This document shows, in pieces, positions 1 to 10,076 of a DNA stretch of 64,000 nucleotides. This DNA is from Epichloe hybrida (Eukaryota; Ascomycota; Sordariomycetes; Hypocreales; Clavicipitaceae). Position 1 is the stretch's first letter. Each line of letters begins with the position of its first letter. The stretch covers positions 833,514-897,513 of the forward strand of contig JAFEKR010000026.1 of the NCBI GenBank assembly GCA_019022495.1. Reading direction: 5' to 3'. The translations under genes and the position numbers were made by a program. The notes beneath the pieces were generated by a model. That model did no database searches. It was not told the DNA's origin and worked only from the letters and a program-made list of their open reading frames with translations.

Positions 1-3
1 TAC

Positions 4-51
4 CTTGTCAGCGATGATCTCGTCGAGGCCACGATCCATGTTGTCGGACAT
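4..51 (-). CDS. Yra1/ALY-type mRNA export factor, first exon only (partial)
   Basis: Only the first 16 codons are inside the window: an ATG at 51 followed by SDNMDRGLDEIIADK, then a GTA donor at the left edge. A short acidic N-terminus with the LDEII core is the UAP56-binding N-box of Yra1/ALYREF-type RNA-binding export adaptors, which act in nuclear mRNA export within TREX. The RRM would lie outside the window and cannot be checked, so identity rests on this motif alone. The gene is divergent from ANP1, with about 590 bp between the two starts. Confidence 0.55.
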
Positions 52-643
52 TTTAGATGACGGTCGATGATTGAGCTGCTGCTGCTGCAGAGGTGTTGAG
101 AGTTGTGAGAGGTGTGAGAGATGAAGGGTGAGACCCTGGGCAGACAGACGCAGACGGTCTCCCGAGCCGGTGATTTGACGAGGCTGGCTGAGAGGGCGCA
201 AGCAACAAACGAGCTCGTCGTGGGTGGATTCCGCAGTTCACCCACCTTTGCATCCACCTTTCATCCCATTCTTCATTCTCGCTCCATTTTACGGAGTAAT
301 AATATTGCTGCTCCCTTTTAGTCCCGGCAACGTTAACCGCCGCCGCCGCCGCCCCCCCGTCTTGCACGCGTCCACATCATCCCCTTGCCAATTCTATTTG
401 CCGGTGCGCATTTGCAAGTTGGTTGTATTAATAGTGTGAGCGTGCCAATTTGCCAATCCAGGTCGGTCGCACCGGACTCGACTCGCTCGTCCCCTTCATG
501 CCACTTTGCACCTGCATGTCGATCTGACCACACATGCCATCGTCGCAACTCGCCTCTGCCACGTAAATCGCGAATCGAATCGAGGCGGCACGGCACGGCA
601 CGGCACTTCTCCCCTCGACAATATCCCATCAGCAGCAGACTCC
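52..643. promoter_or_regulatory. Divergent upstream region, Yra1-like / ANP1
   Basis: This 592-bp stretch separates two divergent starts. It holds a CTG/CAG-rich patch near 75-95, a TACGGAGTA word at 290-298, a GCC-repeat run at 340-350 and tandem CGGCA units at 588-604. No gene is visible. An ATG at 506 is in frame with ANP1 but would add 46 non-conserved residues before the membrane anchor, so I did not use it. Confidence 0.6.
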
Positions 644-1825
644 ATGGCTCGACCCATGGGGTCAGTCCGCCTCAAGAAGGCAAGCCCATGTACTCTCGTT
701 CTGGGCGTCGTTCTTTGCATCTTCATCCTCTTCTTTCTCATTTCTCCCTCAAGTCCTGCCAAGTCGGCTCGCTCGAAAGCTGTCACTGCGCAGCATCACT
801 TGTCGCCGCCGACTTCGCCCTACAGGAAGTCCAACACGAAATCGGGACTGCAGACGGCGCCGCCACCTGTCGTTCGCTACAACCTCAACAATGTCACCAT
901 CACACCGAATCCGATAGAGAACCAGGAGCACGTTCTTATCCTGACCCCGATGGCCCGCTTCTATCAGGAATACTGGGACAACCTGTCGCGCCTTAGCTAC
1001 CCTCACGAACTCATCACACTCGGTTTCATTCTTCCCAAGACCAAGGAGGGCAATGCCGCCACGGCCGCCCTGCAGCAGCAGATCCAAAAGACCCAGAAGC
1101 ATGGACCCGACAAGGATCGATTCAAGAGCATCATTATTCTGCGCCAGGACTTCGAACCGGCGATTGTATCGCAAGATGAGGCCGAACGTCACAAAATGTC
1201 CAACCAAAAGAACAGACGCGCCGTCATGGCCAAGGCTCGCAACTCCCTGCTCTTCACCACTTTGGGGCCCGCCACCTCATGGGTGCTGTGGTTGGACTCT
1301 GACATTATTGAAACGCCGCCCACGTTGATTCAGGATCTTGCCAAGCATGACAAAGACATCATTGTCCCCAATTGCTTCCAAAGATACTACAATGATGAAA
1401 AGAAGAAGCTTGATGAACGGCCTTATGACTTCAACAGCTGGCAAGACAGCGATGTAGCCCTGCAGATGGCCTCCAAGATGGGCCCTGATGAAATTCTGCT
1501 CGAGGGTTATGCCGAGATGCCCACCTACCGCACTCTGATGGCCTACATGACAACGGATGGCGGTGACAAAAACTTGGCCGTACCGCTCGATGGTGTTGGT
1601 GGCACTGCCCTGTTCGTCAAGGCTGATGTTCACCGAGATGGTGCCATGTTCCCTCCCTTCCCATTCTATCATCTTATCGAGACAGAGGGATTTGCCAAGA
1701 TGGCCAAGCGATTAGGGTGGCAACCATATGGTCTTCCAAATTACAGAGTAAGGACATACCGGCGCGAAATTGGCATGGCGATGAATAAACTAACTCGAAC
1801 CTAGATCTACCACTATAATGAATAA
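644..1825 (+). CDS. ANP1: Mannan polymerase II complex subunit, Anp1 family
   Basis: This is a Golgi alpha-1,6-mannosyltransferase subunit that extends the mannan backbone of N-glycans (Anp1/Van1/Mnn9 family). The start at 644 gives a short basic cytosolic tail, one signal-anchor segment at about residues 15-34 (type II membrane protein), a serine/proline stem and the catalytic domain. The domain shows VLWLDSDI near residue 218 (DxD-type metal and nucleotide-sugar site), IVPNCFQRYY, and VGGTALFVKADVHRDG near the C-terminus. An unspliced reading would end RVRTYRREIG... and stop at 1804. Instead a 57-nt intron (1748-1804; donor GTAAGG, branch CTAAC, acceptor CTAG) joins a 21-nt last exon (1805-1825), giving the family ending RIYHYNE. 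The product is 374 aa. The Anp1 branch over Van1 or Mnn9 is a judgement from overall likeness. Confidence 0.9.
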
Positions 1826-2321
1826 GAGACGATTTCATCAATTCTCATGGCAAAAAAAAAAAAAAAAAGGGAGGGGAGAGAAGGGGTTGACGTCTGAGCC
1901 TGTTTGGCGCAGGGTAACGCGCAGGGGAGGAGGTTATGCTGTAGCCTCTTCTGCTTTTTCTCTTATGATTGTCATGCCGCATTGAAGAGGCTTCAAGGTA
2001 CAAAAAAACACAAGTTGGTGGCAGGTGACAGGGAGGTCAAGGGGACCTCACCCATCCAGCACGGCCAATTTTGAATGGAGGTGTACTTTACGTAGTCGAC
2101 ATGACTACACTCGGACCTGGAGTTCATGTGTTGCTAGCATATCTTATCGATTCTGATCATTTTCTTCTCATGTCACGGGTTAATGTTTTGAACACATTAC
2201 TGCCGGCCAAATCCCAGGGACGATTGCCAATTGAGGAAGGACACGACACGCATGGAAATAAACTGCAGATAAAGACGACTTTCATCAAATGTATCCCCCG
2301 CCGCCCCATCAACTTGCACCA
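1826..2321. other. Convergent 3' region between ANP1 and PEX4
   Basis: The two genes end towards each other here. An 18-A run lies about 27 nt after the ANP1 stop (1851-1868). No gene, RNA or repeat element is recognisable. Confidence 0.6.
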
Positions 2322-3008
2322 TCAAACACCATCGTACCTCCCCCCCTCATCCGCACACCAACACTCGACCAACTTCCTCGTCCCAATGACATCGCCCCCC
2401 CTCAGCAGCGCCGCCACATCCACGTTGAGCGGGCTATCCGTCTCCGGACAACTCAGCAGCATGCGCACCGCGCGCACGCACTCCAGCACGCTGTACGCGG
2501 GCGTCCACGCGTCCTTGAGCAGGTCGAGGCATATCTCGCCGCTGGCCAGCCCAACATTCGGGTGCACGACGGGGGTGACGAAGCGCATCTTGGGCGCCTG
2601 GAGGGGGTACGCGTTTGGTATGGCAATGGAGATGAGCCATCTGCCCGCTGCGCGGCACAAGAACAAGTCAGCTCCTGGCCTCCCTTACCCTCGAGAAGCT
2701 CCTTGTTTGTGAAGGGGAGAACAATGTCGAAGAGCTCTGCCACACGCAAAGTTGACGGTGTCTCGCGGGGGAAAGGGGGAGGGGGTTTGTTCCAACTCAC
2801 CATCGTAGCCTGCACCGACGCCCCTTCCGTTGATGACGGCCTCCCATGTTAACAGGTCTCCTTCGCTAACGGGCCCGAGCCTCTCTATGCCCGTTTCCTC
2901 GCGCTGCTCCTTGCGCCATGTGTCGAGCTCTTTGATGAGGCGCTTCGTGGCTGTGGCTGTTTTGGATGACCCTGTGCTGCTGCGACTGGGGGATCTGGTG
3001 CGTGGCAT
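2322..3008 (-). CDS. PEX4: Peroxisomal E2 ubiquitin-conjugating enzyme Pex4
   Basis: Pex4 monoubiquitinates the import receptor Pex5 at the peroxisome so that it can be recycled, anchored by Pex22. Exon 1 (3008-2801) encodes the N-terminal helix and DLLTWEAVINGRG. The last exon (2647-2322) encodes GRWLISIAIPNAYPL, the HPN motif, and GEICLDLLKDAWTPAY with the catalytic cysteine in GEICLDL, then SCPETDSPLNVDVAALLRGGD, typical of Pex4. Between them a third segment (2736-2689, 48 nt) has a CAG acceptor, a GTAAGG donor and the same phase on both sides. The protein is 177 aa if it is skipped or 193 aa if included. Family length favours the skipped form. Confidence 0.88.
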
Positions 3009-3792
3009 TTTTGGATGAAAAGTTGTTCTTAGCTACAATGCGTGCCGTGCCCGGGGACGCGATGATGATTTGCCCGGGAAGGATGGATGCGGGCGTGAAA
3101 CTTCGAGGTGAGGTGAGGTGAGGTGGGGCACCCCCACTCACTGTATCACGGGCCAATTACCTGCGAGCCGTCGTTCTGGCCGCTTCCCTTCCAACTTCCT
3201 CCACAGCAAAGGAGGCCGTGATTGACGAGTTGGACATGATTTGCGCACGAGAGCGAATATAGTGACTCTTGGAGAACAACACTGGAGAGAAAATTGATGC
3301 TCTGGCACCCCGCGTGTGGGAGGGAGTACGCCATCCATTCATCGCAGGACGCTGAATTGGTCTCAGACTCAGACTCTCAACCAACCCTGGACTTGGAGAC
3401 GACCAAGCGACCTGCGGGTAGTATTCATGTACTACTTACTCTCCGCTACCGATAACAGGCGAATTCCAGCAATCCAAGCATGCCAAGACCTGTTCTCCGT
3501 TCGCGTCCATTGACGAGGGCTAGAGGAATAGGCACAGCATCCGGATGTTATACTCAATCACTCTGTTTCCGAATATCGCTCGGTATTGCCGTAAGCAGCA
3601 ACGCCCTACGTAGATCAAGCTTACATAGGAACGGGAATCGGGTACTTATGTACTTGCCAATGGACAAGTCTGTGCCTGGTATGACGTCATGTCTTCACTT
3701 GCTGCAATTCACCCTCATCTGTTCACACCAAGGTTTGCCAATCTACAAATACTAATATCAATGCGCCATAAGTTTGACCAACCCTCTCACTC
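3009..3792. other. PEX4 upstream region
   Basis: This 784-bp stretch lies between the PEX4 start and the 3' end of the acidic-protein gene. A GGTGA pentamer repeats at 3107-3125. A short minus-strand frame from 3240 (MSNSSITASFAVEEVG...) runs into a possible donor but has no supported continuation. No gene is called. Confidence 0.5.
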
Positions 3793-5001
3793 TCACTTCT
3801 TCTTTTTCTTCCCCGCCATCTGTTTTCGTTTTACAGGAGACGACGACGACTTCTTCTTGCTTTTTGTCCGCTCAGGCGACTCTTCGACTATAATGGCCTC
3901 GCTTCTCCCCCGGCCCCTCGTTCTCCCACCCGGGTCCCGAATCTGCGCCCCGTTGCCTCCATCATCACTCGTGCTCTCCTCGCTGGTGGGACTGCCCTCC
4001 TCGCTGGTGTACTCGTCGTAGCTGGCCCGCCTTGATCCGTGGCGGCTCCTAGCTGCAGCGGGAGTCGTCGTTCCTCGGCGCTGCTCGTACACAATCTCTG
4101 GAGGGCCCGACACATGCCGTCGAGAGGCGGCCGCAGCGCCAGGAAGATAAGGCACGCGCGGACCCGCTGTCTGGAACTGGAATGGGTTCAGGGTGTTGTT
4201 GTGAGGTCGACTGCTGGTGGCCGAGGCCTCGTCCCGGGGAGATCCTCTTGACGAGCGTGGTCGATTTGCAGATGATGGCCGCGAAACGTAATCGTACTCT
4301 TCACGAGCCCGACTAGATGGCCCTTGTGATGTTGTTGTACCCGCCCGGGGCCGCGAGCGAGACGCAGAAGGTGGTGGGAAATAGCCCATGGGCGGATATC
4401 CTTGTTGGTCACGACCATCGGGCGGCAGGTCGTTGGCTGCCCTCTGTCGAGGCAGGGAATCCTGTCGAGGAGGAAATTCTGCCGATGATGATAGAGATGA
4501 TTTCTTCTTGCGTGATGTCGGTGCCAGCTGTGTCAGGGGCACAGCCATTCGCTGCTCCTTGGCCTTCTTCTTATCACTTCCGCTGCCCGAATTGCGCTTC
4601 TTCCTCTGCCTCGCCCGTTCTTCCTCTTCCTCTTTCACACGCTTCAAGTATCGCCCGTATGCTTCAAGTTCTTGCTTGTTGAGATGTACGTCAGTTTCGC
4701 CCATGGCCTGGGCTCGACCAATGAGCTGCAAAGCCGATCGAACCAACACCACTTCTCTTTCCTCTGAAGTAAGGCGAGCCAAGTACCTGCTCGAACCATC
4801 GTCGTCGTCGTCGTCATCCTCTTCCTCTTCCTCTTCGTCTTCCTCTTCCTCTTCGCCATAACTCTCACTTGAATCAGAATCGCCATCCTCGTCTTCCGAA
4901 TCGCTGTACTGCCGGCGGCGATATGTGCCACTTTTCCGATCACCCAAGTCTATACCCGTAAAATGAAGAGAATCGCTGACGAACCGCGTGTTACGCCGCA
5001 T
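3793..5001 (-). CDS. Acidic/serine-rich uncharacterised fungal protein, 5' end uncertain
   Basis: I do not recognise a named domain. From the first in-frame ATG (5001) the protein is 402 aa. It holds a conserved-looking RNTRFVSDSLHFTGIDLGDR block, an aspartate/glutamate/serine stretch at about residues 35-70, a helical block (EEREVVLVRSALQLIGRAQA, LNKQELEAYGRYLKRVKEEE), a long serine/arginine/proline-rich disordered middle, and a lysine-rich tail ending KRKQMAGKKKKK. Nuclear location is a guess from the basic tail. The same frame stays open for about 62 further codons upstream (GGRPRAPKFAPQWGR, YSFWGNDPRVEELETEGED) to an acceptor-like TTTTTCAG at 5191-5197, which overlaps the end of PRA1. The true N-terminus is therefore probably supplied by an upstream exon. 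Confidence 0.7.
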   Translation of the reverse strand: MRRNTRFVSDSLHFTGIDLGDRKSGTYRRRQYSDSEDEDGDSDSSESYGEEEEEDEEEEEEDDDDDDDGSSRYLARLTSEEREVVLVRSALQLIGRAQAMGETDVHLNKQELEAYGRYLKRVKEEEEERARQRKKRNSGSGSDKKKAKEQRMAVPLTQLAPTSRKKKSSLSSSAEFPPRQDSLPRQRAANDLPPDGRDQQGYPPMGYFPPPSASRSRPRAGTTTSQGPSSRAREEYDYVSRPSSANRPRSSRGSPRDEASATSSRPHNNTLNPFQFQTAGPRVPYLPGAAAASRRHVSGPPEIVYEQRRGTTTPAAARSRHGSRRASYDEYTSEEGSPTSEESTSDDGGNGAQIRDPGGRTRGRGRSEAIIVEESPERTKSKKKSSSSPVKRKQMAGKKKKK

Positions 5002-5174
5002 AGCCAACCCGACGCCTTGTGTATCCGTGTCTTCACCCTCCGTCTCCAACTCTTCGACTCTGGGGTCATTGCCCCAAAAACTGTAGTGCGCAGCATCCCC
5101 GTCTGTTTTCCTCCGCCCGCGCCTCGATGGTCTTCCCCATTGGGGCGCAAATTTGGGAGCTCGCGGCCGACCAC

Positions 5175-5705
5175 CTAGACCGCCTCCCCTGAAAAAGCCT
5201 CATCGATGGGCTTGTCCAGAAATGAAGCGTGACCGAGAATGGTCACGCCAGTAGCGCCGATCAGCCAGAGCAGGGTCGAGAATGGCGAGGCAATCAGACC
5301 CAATGGCACGGCAACGACCAGGAGACCTGTGTACAGCTGCGACGAGGTGGCGCGGAAGGTACCAATCTCGAGATCGCGCCCGTCCAGGCGTCCAATGAAC
5401 CACATGCCAACCATGACGAGAATAATGTCGAAGAGCAGGAGCCAGTTGGTGAGAAGTGCATACAGACTCAGCATGGCAAAGACAACGGCATAGTTGCTGG
5501 AGTAATGGCTCAGGTTGTAATTGACGCGAGACTGCATGTCACTAAAGTTGGCGGGCTTGGACAGGCGCTTGAAGTCGAGGAACTCGGAGATGGGTCGCAA
5601 GTTGGAGAATCGACCGGACAAAGGACCAGAACTAAAGCCTGAGAAGCGGTCCCCGAAGTTGAGACGCGACGTCAGAGCGTCGAGGGGGATCTGAATACGA
5701 GCCAT
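5175..5705 (-). CDS. PRA1 family protein (prenylated Rab acceptor / Yip3-like)
   Basis: This is a small ER/Golgi membrane protein of 176 aa that interacts with prenylated Rab GTPases and helps their membrane delivery. The ATG at 5705 starts an intronless frame. Residues 1-65 are cytosolic (LSGRFSNLRPISEFLDFKRLS, then RVNYNLSHYSSNYAVVF, the PRA1 signature). Two hydrophobic hairpins follow (AMLSLYALLTNWLLLFDIILVMVG and LYTGLLVVAVPLGLIASP/LLWLIGATGVTILGHA). It ends FLDKPIDEAFSGEAV, as usual for the family. Only 173 bp separate its stop from the first ATG of the acidic-protein gene on the same strand, so the two may share a transcript. Confidence 0.9.
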   Translation of the reverse strand: MARIQIPLDALTSRLNFGDRFSGFSSGPLSGRFSNLRPISEFLDFKRLSKPANFSDMQSRVNYNLSHYSSNYAVVFAMLSLYALLTNWLLLFDIILVMVGMWFIGRLDGRDLEIGTFRATSSQLYTGLLVVAVPLGLIASPFSTLLWLIGATGVTILGHASFLDKPIDEAFSGEAV

Positions 5706-7424
5706 TGCGATAATGTGGTGCTCTTGAAGAACTATTTCGCATCAATTTAGACTGGAGATGGTCGTGAACCGTTTGTGTGATGCTAATCGTGAGAGAGGAA
5801 AAGTCAGCCATAGCTCCAGCCCTTCTGATCGGTTCAATCCCGCTCGTCTGAGAGAAATGCTGGAAGAGGACAAGCTGTCCCAAGGCCCATCGCAGGGTGT
5901 CAAGGGCTCAAATCAAACTCTTTCCAAAGGGAACAAGGGCGCGCTGACGGCTGCTGATAAGGCAAGACTCGACCGGTGCGTTTTAGGGGGCTCTTGATGG
6001 TACGTACCAAGGAATTCCAGATAAGATGAGATTGGGGGGGCGGGGGGCGGGCGCAAAACAAACAAGTGTCCAGGCCAGGTGAGAAGAATGTGTGTGTCGT
6101 AAAGCAAAGACGCACCGAAATGCTGATGGTGGAGTAGAGTTCGATGAAGAGGTTGTTGTTTCACACCTGTGGTTGCATGCGTGCTGGAGAGTGGTGAGAG
6201 AAGAAAAAAAACCAGCGAACAAATCCCTTGTATCCGGATATCTAGGTATCTGTCCAGGGGGGCGAGCAATCGATTAGGGATCTATCTGGTGATGCTGCGT
6301 CAGGAGAAAACCACAAGTTGATCGCAAGATAGTAACGCCGGCGCCGCGTCTCGTTTAGTCAGCGTGCAACACCCGCCGGGAAGTTGAATGTGATGGTCAG
6401 ATACGGATTACAAACAGATACAAACCACTCACTCTTCCTCCCCGCAGCGAGAAATGTCCTATTCGCACACGAACGGCATCATGTCATCCAACACCCGACG
6501 CGTGGAGGAGCAAGAGTACTCCGTAGATTTAAGAAGGAGAAGAGGAAGAAGAGAGAGAAGAAAAAGGTCCCCAGCAAGCAAAAAAAGAAACCCAAGCTCA
6601 TTTGTTGATCTTGTAGCCTAATAACAAGAGACTGACTACAAGTCGCAGCCGGCCTCCTTCTCTGTGCTCGCTTCACCGACTTAAAAGTGACTGAAGCTGT
6701 TTTACATACCCACCGGGCCCACCCGACTCGACTTGTCATGCATCATGCTCATGCATCACTGCAGCATCAGCCATCAGCCACCGTCACCGCTTCCCAACGG
6801 CCCAGCGAAACAGGATTCGTTGATGCCTGGACATGGCATTGAGACGGGCTGCAAAAAGCATGCAACCTGCACGGACAGCACACGTAATTTCGTCATCTCC
6901 AGATGCACGTTGCCTGTCTGGCACGCGGCTCCACCGTCAAGTCGTCCGCCAACCACCAGGCAACCAGGCAACAAGGCACCCAGGCATCCAGGCATTCCAC
7001 ATGTCTCTGCTCGGCAAGCCCGCGCACAGGCGACTTCGTTCTACATGTGTTACAGTGTCGTGCATGTATGTTGTCTTCAGTTGTGAACAAGTTCAATGAC
7101 ATCGGAGCCTGTATGCCATCTTTTACTTCCCGCCTCCGCCATGAACCTAACAATATGTCAACCGCATCTCCTCTCGTCAATGCTAGCCTGATCACCAGGG
7201 GAATACAAATATTGGCGGTTGCGGGAAATGAAATGAGATGGCCGAGGCCGGAAAACTCCATATGCATCAATGAATAAAATTGGAATATCAGCCCGCTTCA
7301 TGATTTTCCTTTCCAAACACACAAGATAAAACTAATAGAGGGGGTATATGAGAATCAGGAAATGTACCAAAAAAAAAAAAAAGGATACAATATCGACAGC
7401 ACGAATTTAGAACAAGGCCAAGAT
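5706..7424. other. Intergenic, PRA1 upstream and ELMO downstream
   Basis: No gene is supported in this 1.7-kb stretch. It holds a purine-rich GAAGAA tract (6530-6600), two TACGGANTA words (6402-6410 and TACTCCGTA at 6517-6525), a CAGGCA/CAACCAGGCA-rich patch (6955-6995) and a 13-A run at 7370-7382 just beyond the ELMO stop. The frames seen here are short and lack family likeness. Confidence 0.5.
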
Positions 7425-9572
7425 TTACAACTCGAAGAAATAATCATCATCCAGTCCCGCTCGACTGGGCACCAGGCCTGCACCTGGGGGTGGACCTTCA
7501 AACGCAGAGTCCATTCTCACGTTGAGCAGCCGGATTCTGAGTCCATAATCGCTCACCAAGTTGATGAGCTTGCTTGTCTCGGCAGTGATTGGAGCTTGGT
7601 TGAGCAGCATGAGCAGGCCATCCAGCCATTCCGATGCCAGGCTGGGACTGACTGGCCATAATGTCAGCATGGGATATTCTTCCGTCTCGCCGTGTTTGTT
7701 GGTCTCGGCTGCATAAATGGTGATTTTGGTCGTCGTCTTGGAATGACCCGTCAGGTCTTGAACTGTGGATGCGCTGGCATTGCTCTTGCTGTCTTCGGCA
7801 GTAGATACGTTGGAGCCCACGGAGCTGACGGTGCCCAAGTCGAATTTGTTTGTCAAGGCATCCAGACCCGGGTCTTGCGTCATCTGGTGCTCAAAGTCTG
7901 CGTAATGCAGATAGCGCCGGTTGTGAGAGAGCTTGGCAAATCGCCATGATCGCTTTTGCTTCCGCGCTTCGTCCTCGTCGTGATCCCTCTTGAACGGCGC
8001 CGGCTTGCAAAACCAGGACCCTTGGAGAAGACACCGTACTCTCTGCTCCTTGACGAACTGTAACGCTTCCTGCTTGAGAGTCTCACGCACTTGGTATAGA
8101 TGCTGCCCCCATGTATCGTCAAAAGAGAGTTCCAGAAGCTCCATCTGTAGTTCGCGCAGCTGGGCAATGTCGAACTCGAGAATGTCGTCCTCTGTCTCAA
8201 GGATGCCCTTCGTTCGAGGAGCGCGGCCAACAACTTGCTCGACAAGGATACGAACAAGCTCGGCCACCTTGTCAAAGTCGTCCAACTCGGCGCCGGTTGC
8301 TTTCCAGATCCGGAAGAAGCCCAACAAGCCCGCCATGTGCAGACGGGACCACTGGAGAAGCAAGGGTCGAAAGAGCCCGTCGTGGTCCTTAACCTCGAGC
8401 CCCTGATACCCCTTGGTGTCCTCGAGCTCCACTCCGTCGACGTCAAAATGCTCGTATAAAATCATCGTCACAGCTAAGCTGGCCCTTGCAATGGGACATC
8501 TCTCCCGGGCCGGCTTGGCAGCTTGCTCGAGCAGCAGCTTTTGGAACCCATCTTCATGTTTCCGTACAAAATCTGCCAAGTCCATGACACCCAAGTAACC
8601 CGTTTGGTCAAACTCATGCGCAGGACTCTCCGACTCGAACCCAAGTCTCCTCCATTTCTCGGGGTTGTGCCTTCGAGCGCCGTCCTTCTTGCTTCCCTCT
8701 GAAGCATCATCTATGGACAAATCCCCATTCACACACCTCTCCGGTGCACTAGCCAGGTGTATTCCTTTAAGTGCTCGTCGGTGTTCTTGCCGTTCCAAGT
8801 CGACCCTGACCTCTCGCCACTTCCTCAGCAGCACTTTGGTGAGAGACTGGAATTCGAGTGCAGGCTGCGCCAAATCTTGTATTGAAGAGCTCTGCATCAA
8901 TCGGTACACGGCCTTGACCAGGCCCAAGTCTTGCAGGCGCTTGACGAGCTTTTCCAAGTCCTCGCCAGCTCCAGCACCGGCCGCGGCACGTTCATTCGCA
9001 GAAAAATCTGAAGAGCTGTTGGAGATGGCATCACGTATAAGAGCATTGATCAGCATAAGCGCATTGGCGCACAGCGCATGATCGGCGCTCTGCAACTGCT
9101 GAATGACCAGCTCAAAGAATTGCGGATAGACAGCCACGGCGGGTTTGAGGGCGCGGAACCCAAAGGACCCGGGCGATGGGCCAAGCGGACTCTCAGGCTG
9201 GCTCGACTGAGAATGACTGACGAGAGCAACAAGTATGGACATGGCTCCCCGGAGGATATTAACCAAGGGGTTGATGACGATGAGTTCGGCGATGCGCTCC
9301 ACAAATGCACTTGCTGATGGACCCTCGAAGACGTCCCACCCCATGTCCACCTCGAGCAATCGCGTCAGACTTTGTAGAGAGTAGGCGAGTGTGTTTCCTC
9401 CCGATGACATGATCAAGCCTCGCAAGACGACGAGGCCGCCCGATGATATGAATACGTCGGCAAAAGCGGGATCGTTGATGGACGTCTGCAACTTGAAGAC
9501 TGCCATTTTGCGCGCGGCATCTTCGTCGCTAGACAACCGCGCCAGAAGCGCGGGGATGTCTGATTGATCCAT
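7425..9572 (-). CDS. ELMO/CED-12 family protein
   Basis: Fungal ELMO proteins pair with a DOCK180-type factor to activate Rac and control polarised growth. The ATG at 9572 opens an intronless frame of 715 aa. Residues 1-250 form an armadillo-like helical region (ARKMAVFKLQTSINDPAFADVF, GGLVVLRGLI, NTLAYSLQSLTRLLE). The ELMO domain follows at about 310-450 (GYLGVMDLADFVRKHEDGFQKLLLEQ, HDGLFRPLLLQWSRLHMAGLLGFFRIWK). A PH-like domain lies at about 490-660 (CLLQGSWFCKP, RYLHYADFE, LTLWPVSPSLASEWLDGL), then a short tail ending DDDYFFEL. The N- to C-terminal order matches animal and fungal ELMO. Confidence 0.9.
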   Translation of the reverse strand: MDQSDIPALLARLSSDEDAARKMAVFKLQTSINDPAFADVFISSGGLVVLRGLIMSSGGNTLAYSLQSLTRLLEVDMGWDVFEGPSASAFVERIAELIVINPLVNILRGAMSILVALVSHSQSSQPESPLGPSPGSFGFRALKPAVAVYPQFFELVIQQLQSADHALCANALMLINALIRDAISNSSSDFSANERAAAGAGAGEDLEKLVKRLQDLGLVKAVYRLMQSSSIQDLAQPALEFQSLTKVLLRKWREVRVDLERQEHRRALKGIHLASAPERCVNGDLSIDDASEGSKKDGARRHNPEKWRRLGFESESPAHEFDQTGYLGVMDLADFVRKHEDGFQKLLLEQAAKPARERCPIARASLAVTMILYEHFDVDGVELEDTKGYQGLEVKDHDGLFRPLLLQWSRLHMAGLLGFFRIWKATGAELDDFDKVAELVRILVEQVVGRAPRTKGILETEDDILEFDIAQLRELQMELLELSFDDTWGQHLYQVRETLKQEALQFVKEQRVRCLLQGSWFCKPAPFKRDHDEDEARKQKRSWRFAKLSHNRRYLHYADFEHQMTQDPGLDALTNKFDLGTVSSVGSNVSTAEDSKSNASASTVQDLTGHSKTTTKITIYAAETNKHGETEEYPMLTLWPVSPSLASEWLDGLLMLLNQAPITAETSKLINLVSDYGLRIRLLNVRMDSAFEGPPPGAGLVPSRAGLDDDYFFEL

Positions 9573-10076
9573 TGCGGTTTGGAGGTTCGTCGGATGCGAT
9601 GAGGGAAGTAGTCTCTGGGGAGTTGTTTCGGAAAACGCAGGTGTGCGCCAATCGGTCGGTATATTCGACGAGTCGTGGATAGAAATCAGGGTCTGAGCCA
9701 GAGCATCATTTCTAATCCGTACGATGCCACAGAACCCAAGCCAGTGTTATTCGGAGGACGGCCCCCTTGCGATGACCAACGGAGGAGGGGATCAGAGTTG
9801 TCGAATGCTCATCAGAGGGACGGACAAAATTAAGGGGGTCGAGTGGACCTTATGTCTATCACTAGCCACAGGAACCCATCCGACGAACATTCATGAACCA
9901 GCCACTCACGTGACTTCCCCAAATCCACCTATCAATCTATGTACATACAACCACCCTCATCCCCACCGCATCGCCCGCATCGCCCGCATCGCCCGCATCG
10001 CATTAGCGGTCCCCCATTCCAACTTCACCACCGACTTCATCCTCTCCCAACGCCCCCAAAAGATACCGTCGCCAAT
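9573..10076. promoter_or_regulatory. Divergent upstream region, ELMO / U2AF small subunit
   Basis: The two starts are 504 bp apart on opposite strands. TAATCCGTA lies at 9713-9721. A 9-nt unit CATCGCCCG is repeated in tandem at about 9967-10000, inside the probable U2AF leader. No gene is seen. Confidence 0.6.

Noticed and set aside
506..643. Upstream in-frame ATG extending ANP1 by 46 residues
   Set aside because: The extension is histidine/arginine-rich and not family-like, and would bury the signal anchor away from the N-terminus.
5830..5845. tRNA B-box-like GGTTCAATCCC
   Set aside because: Again no A box or cloverleaf around it; it lies in the PRA1 upstream region.
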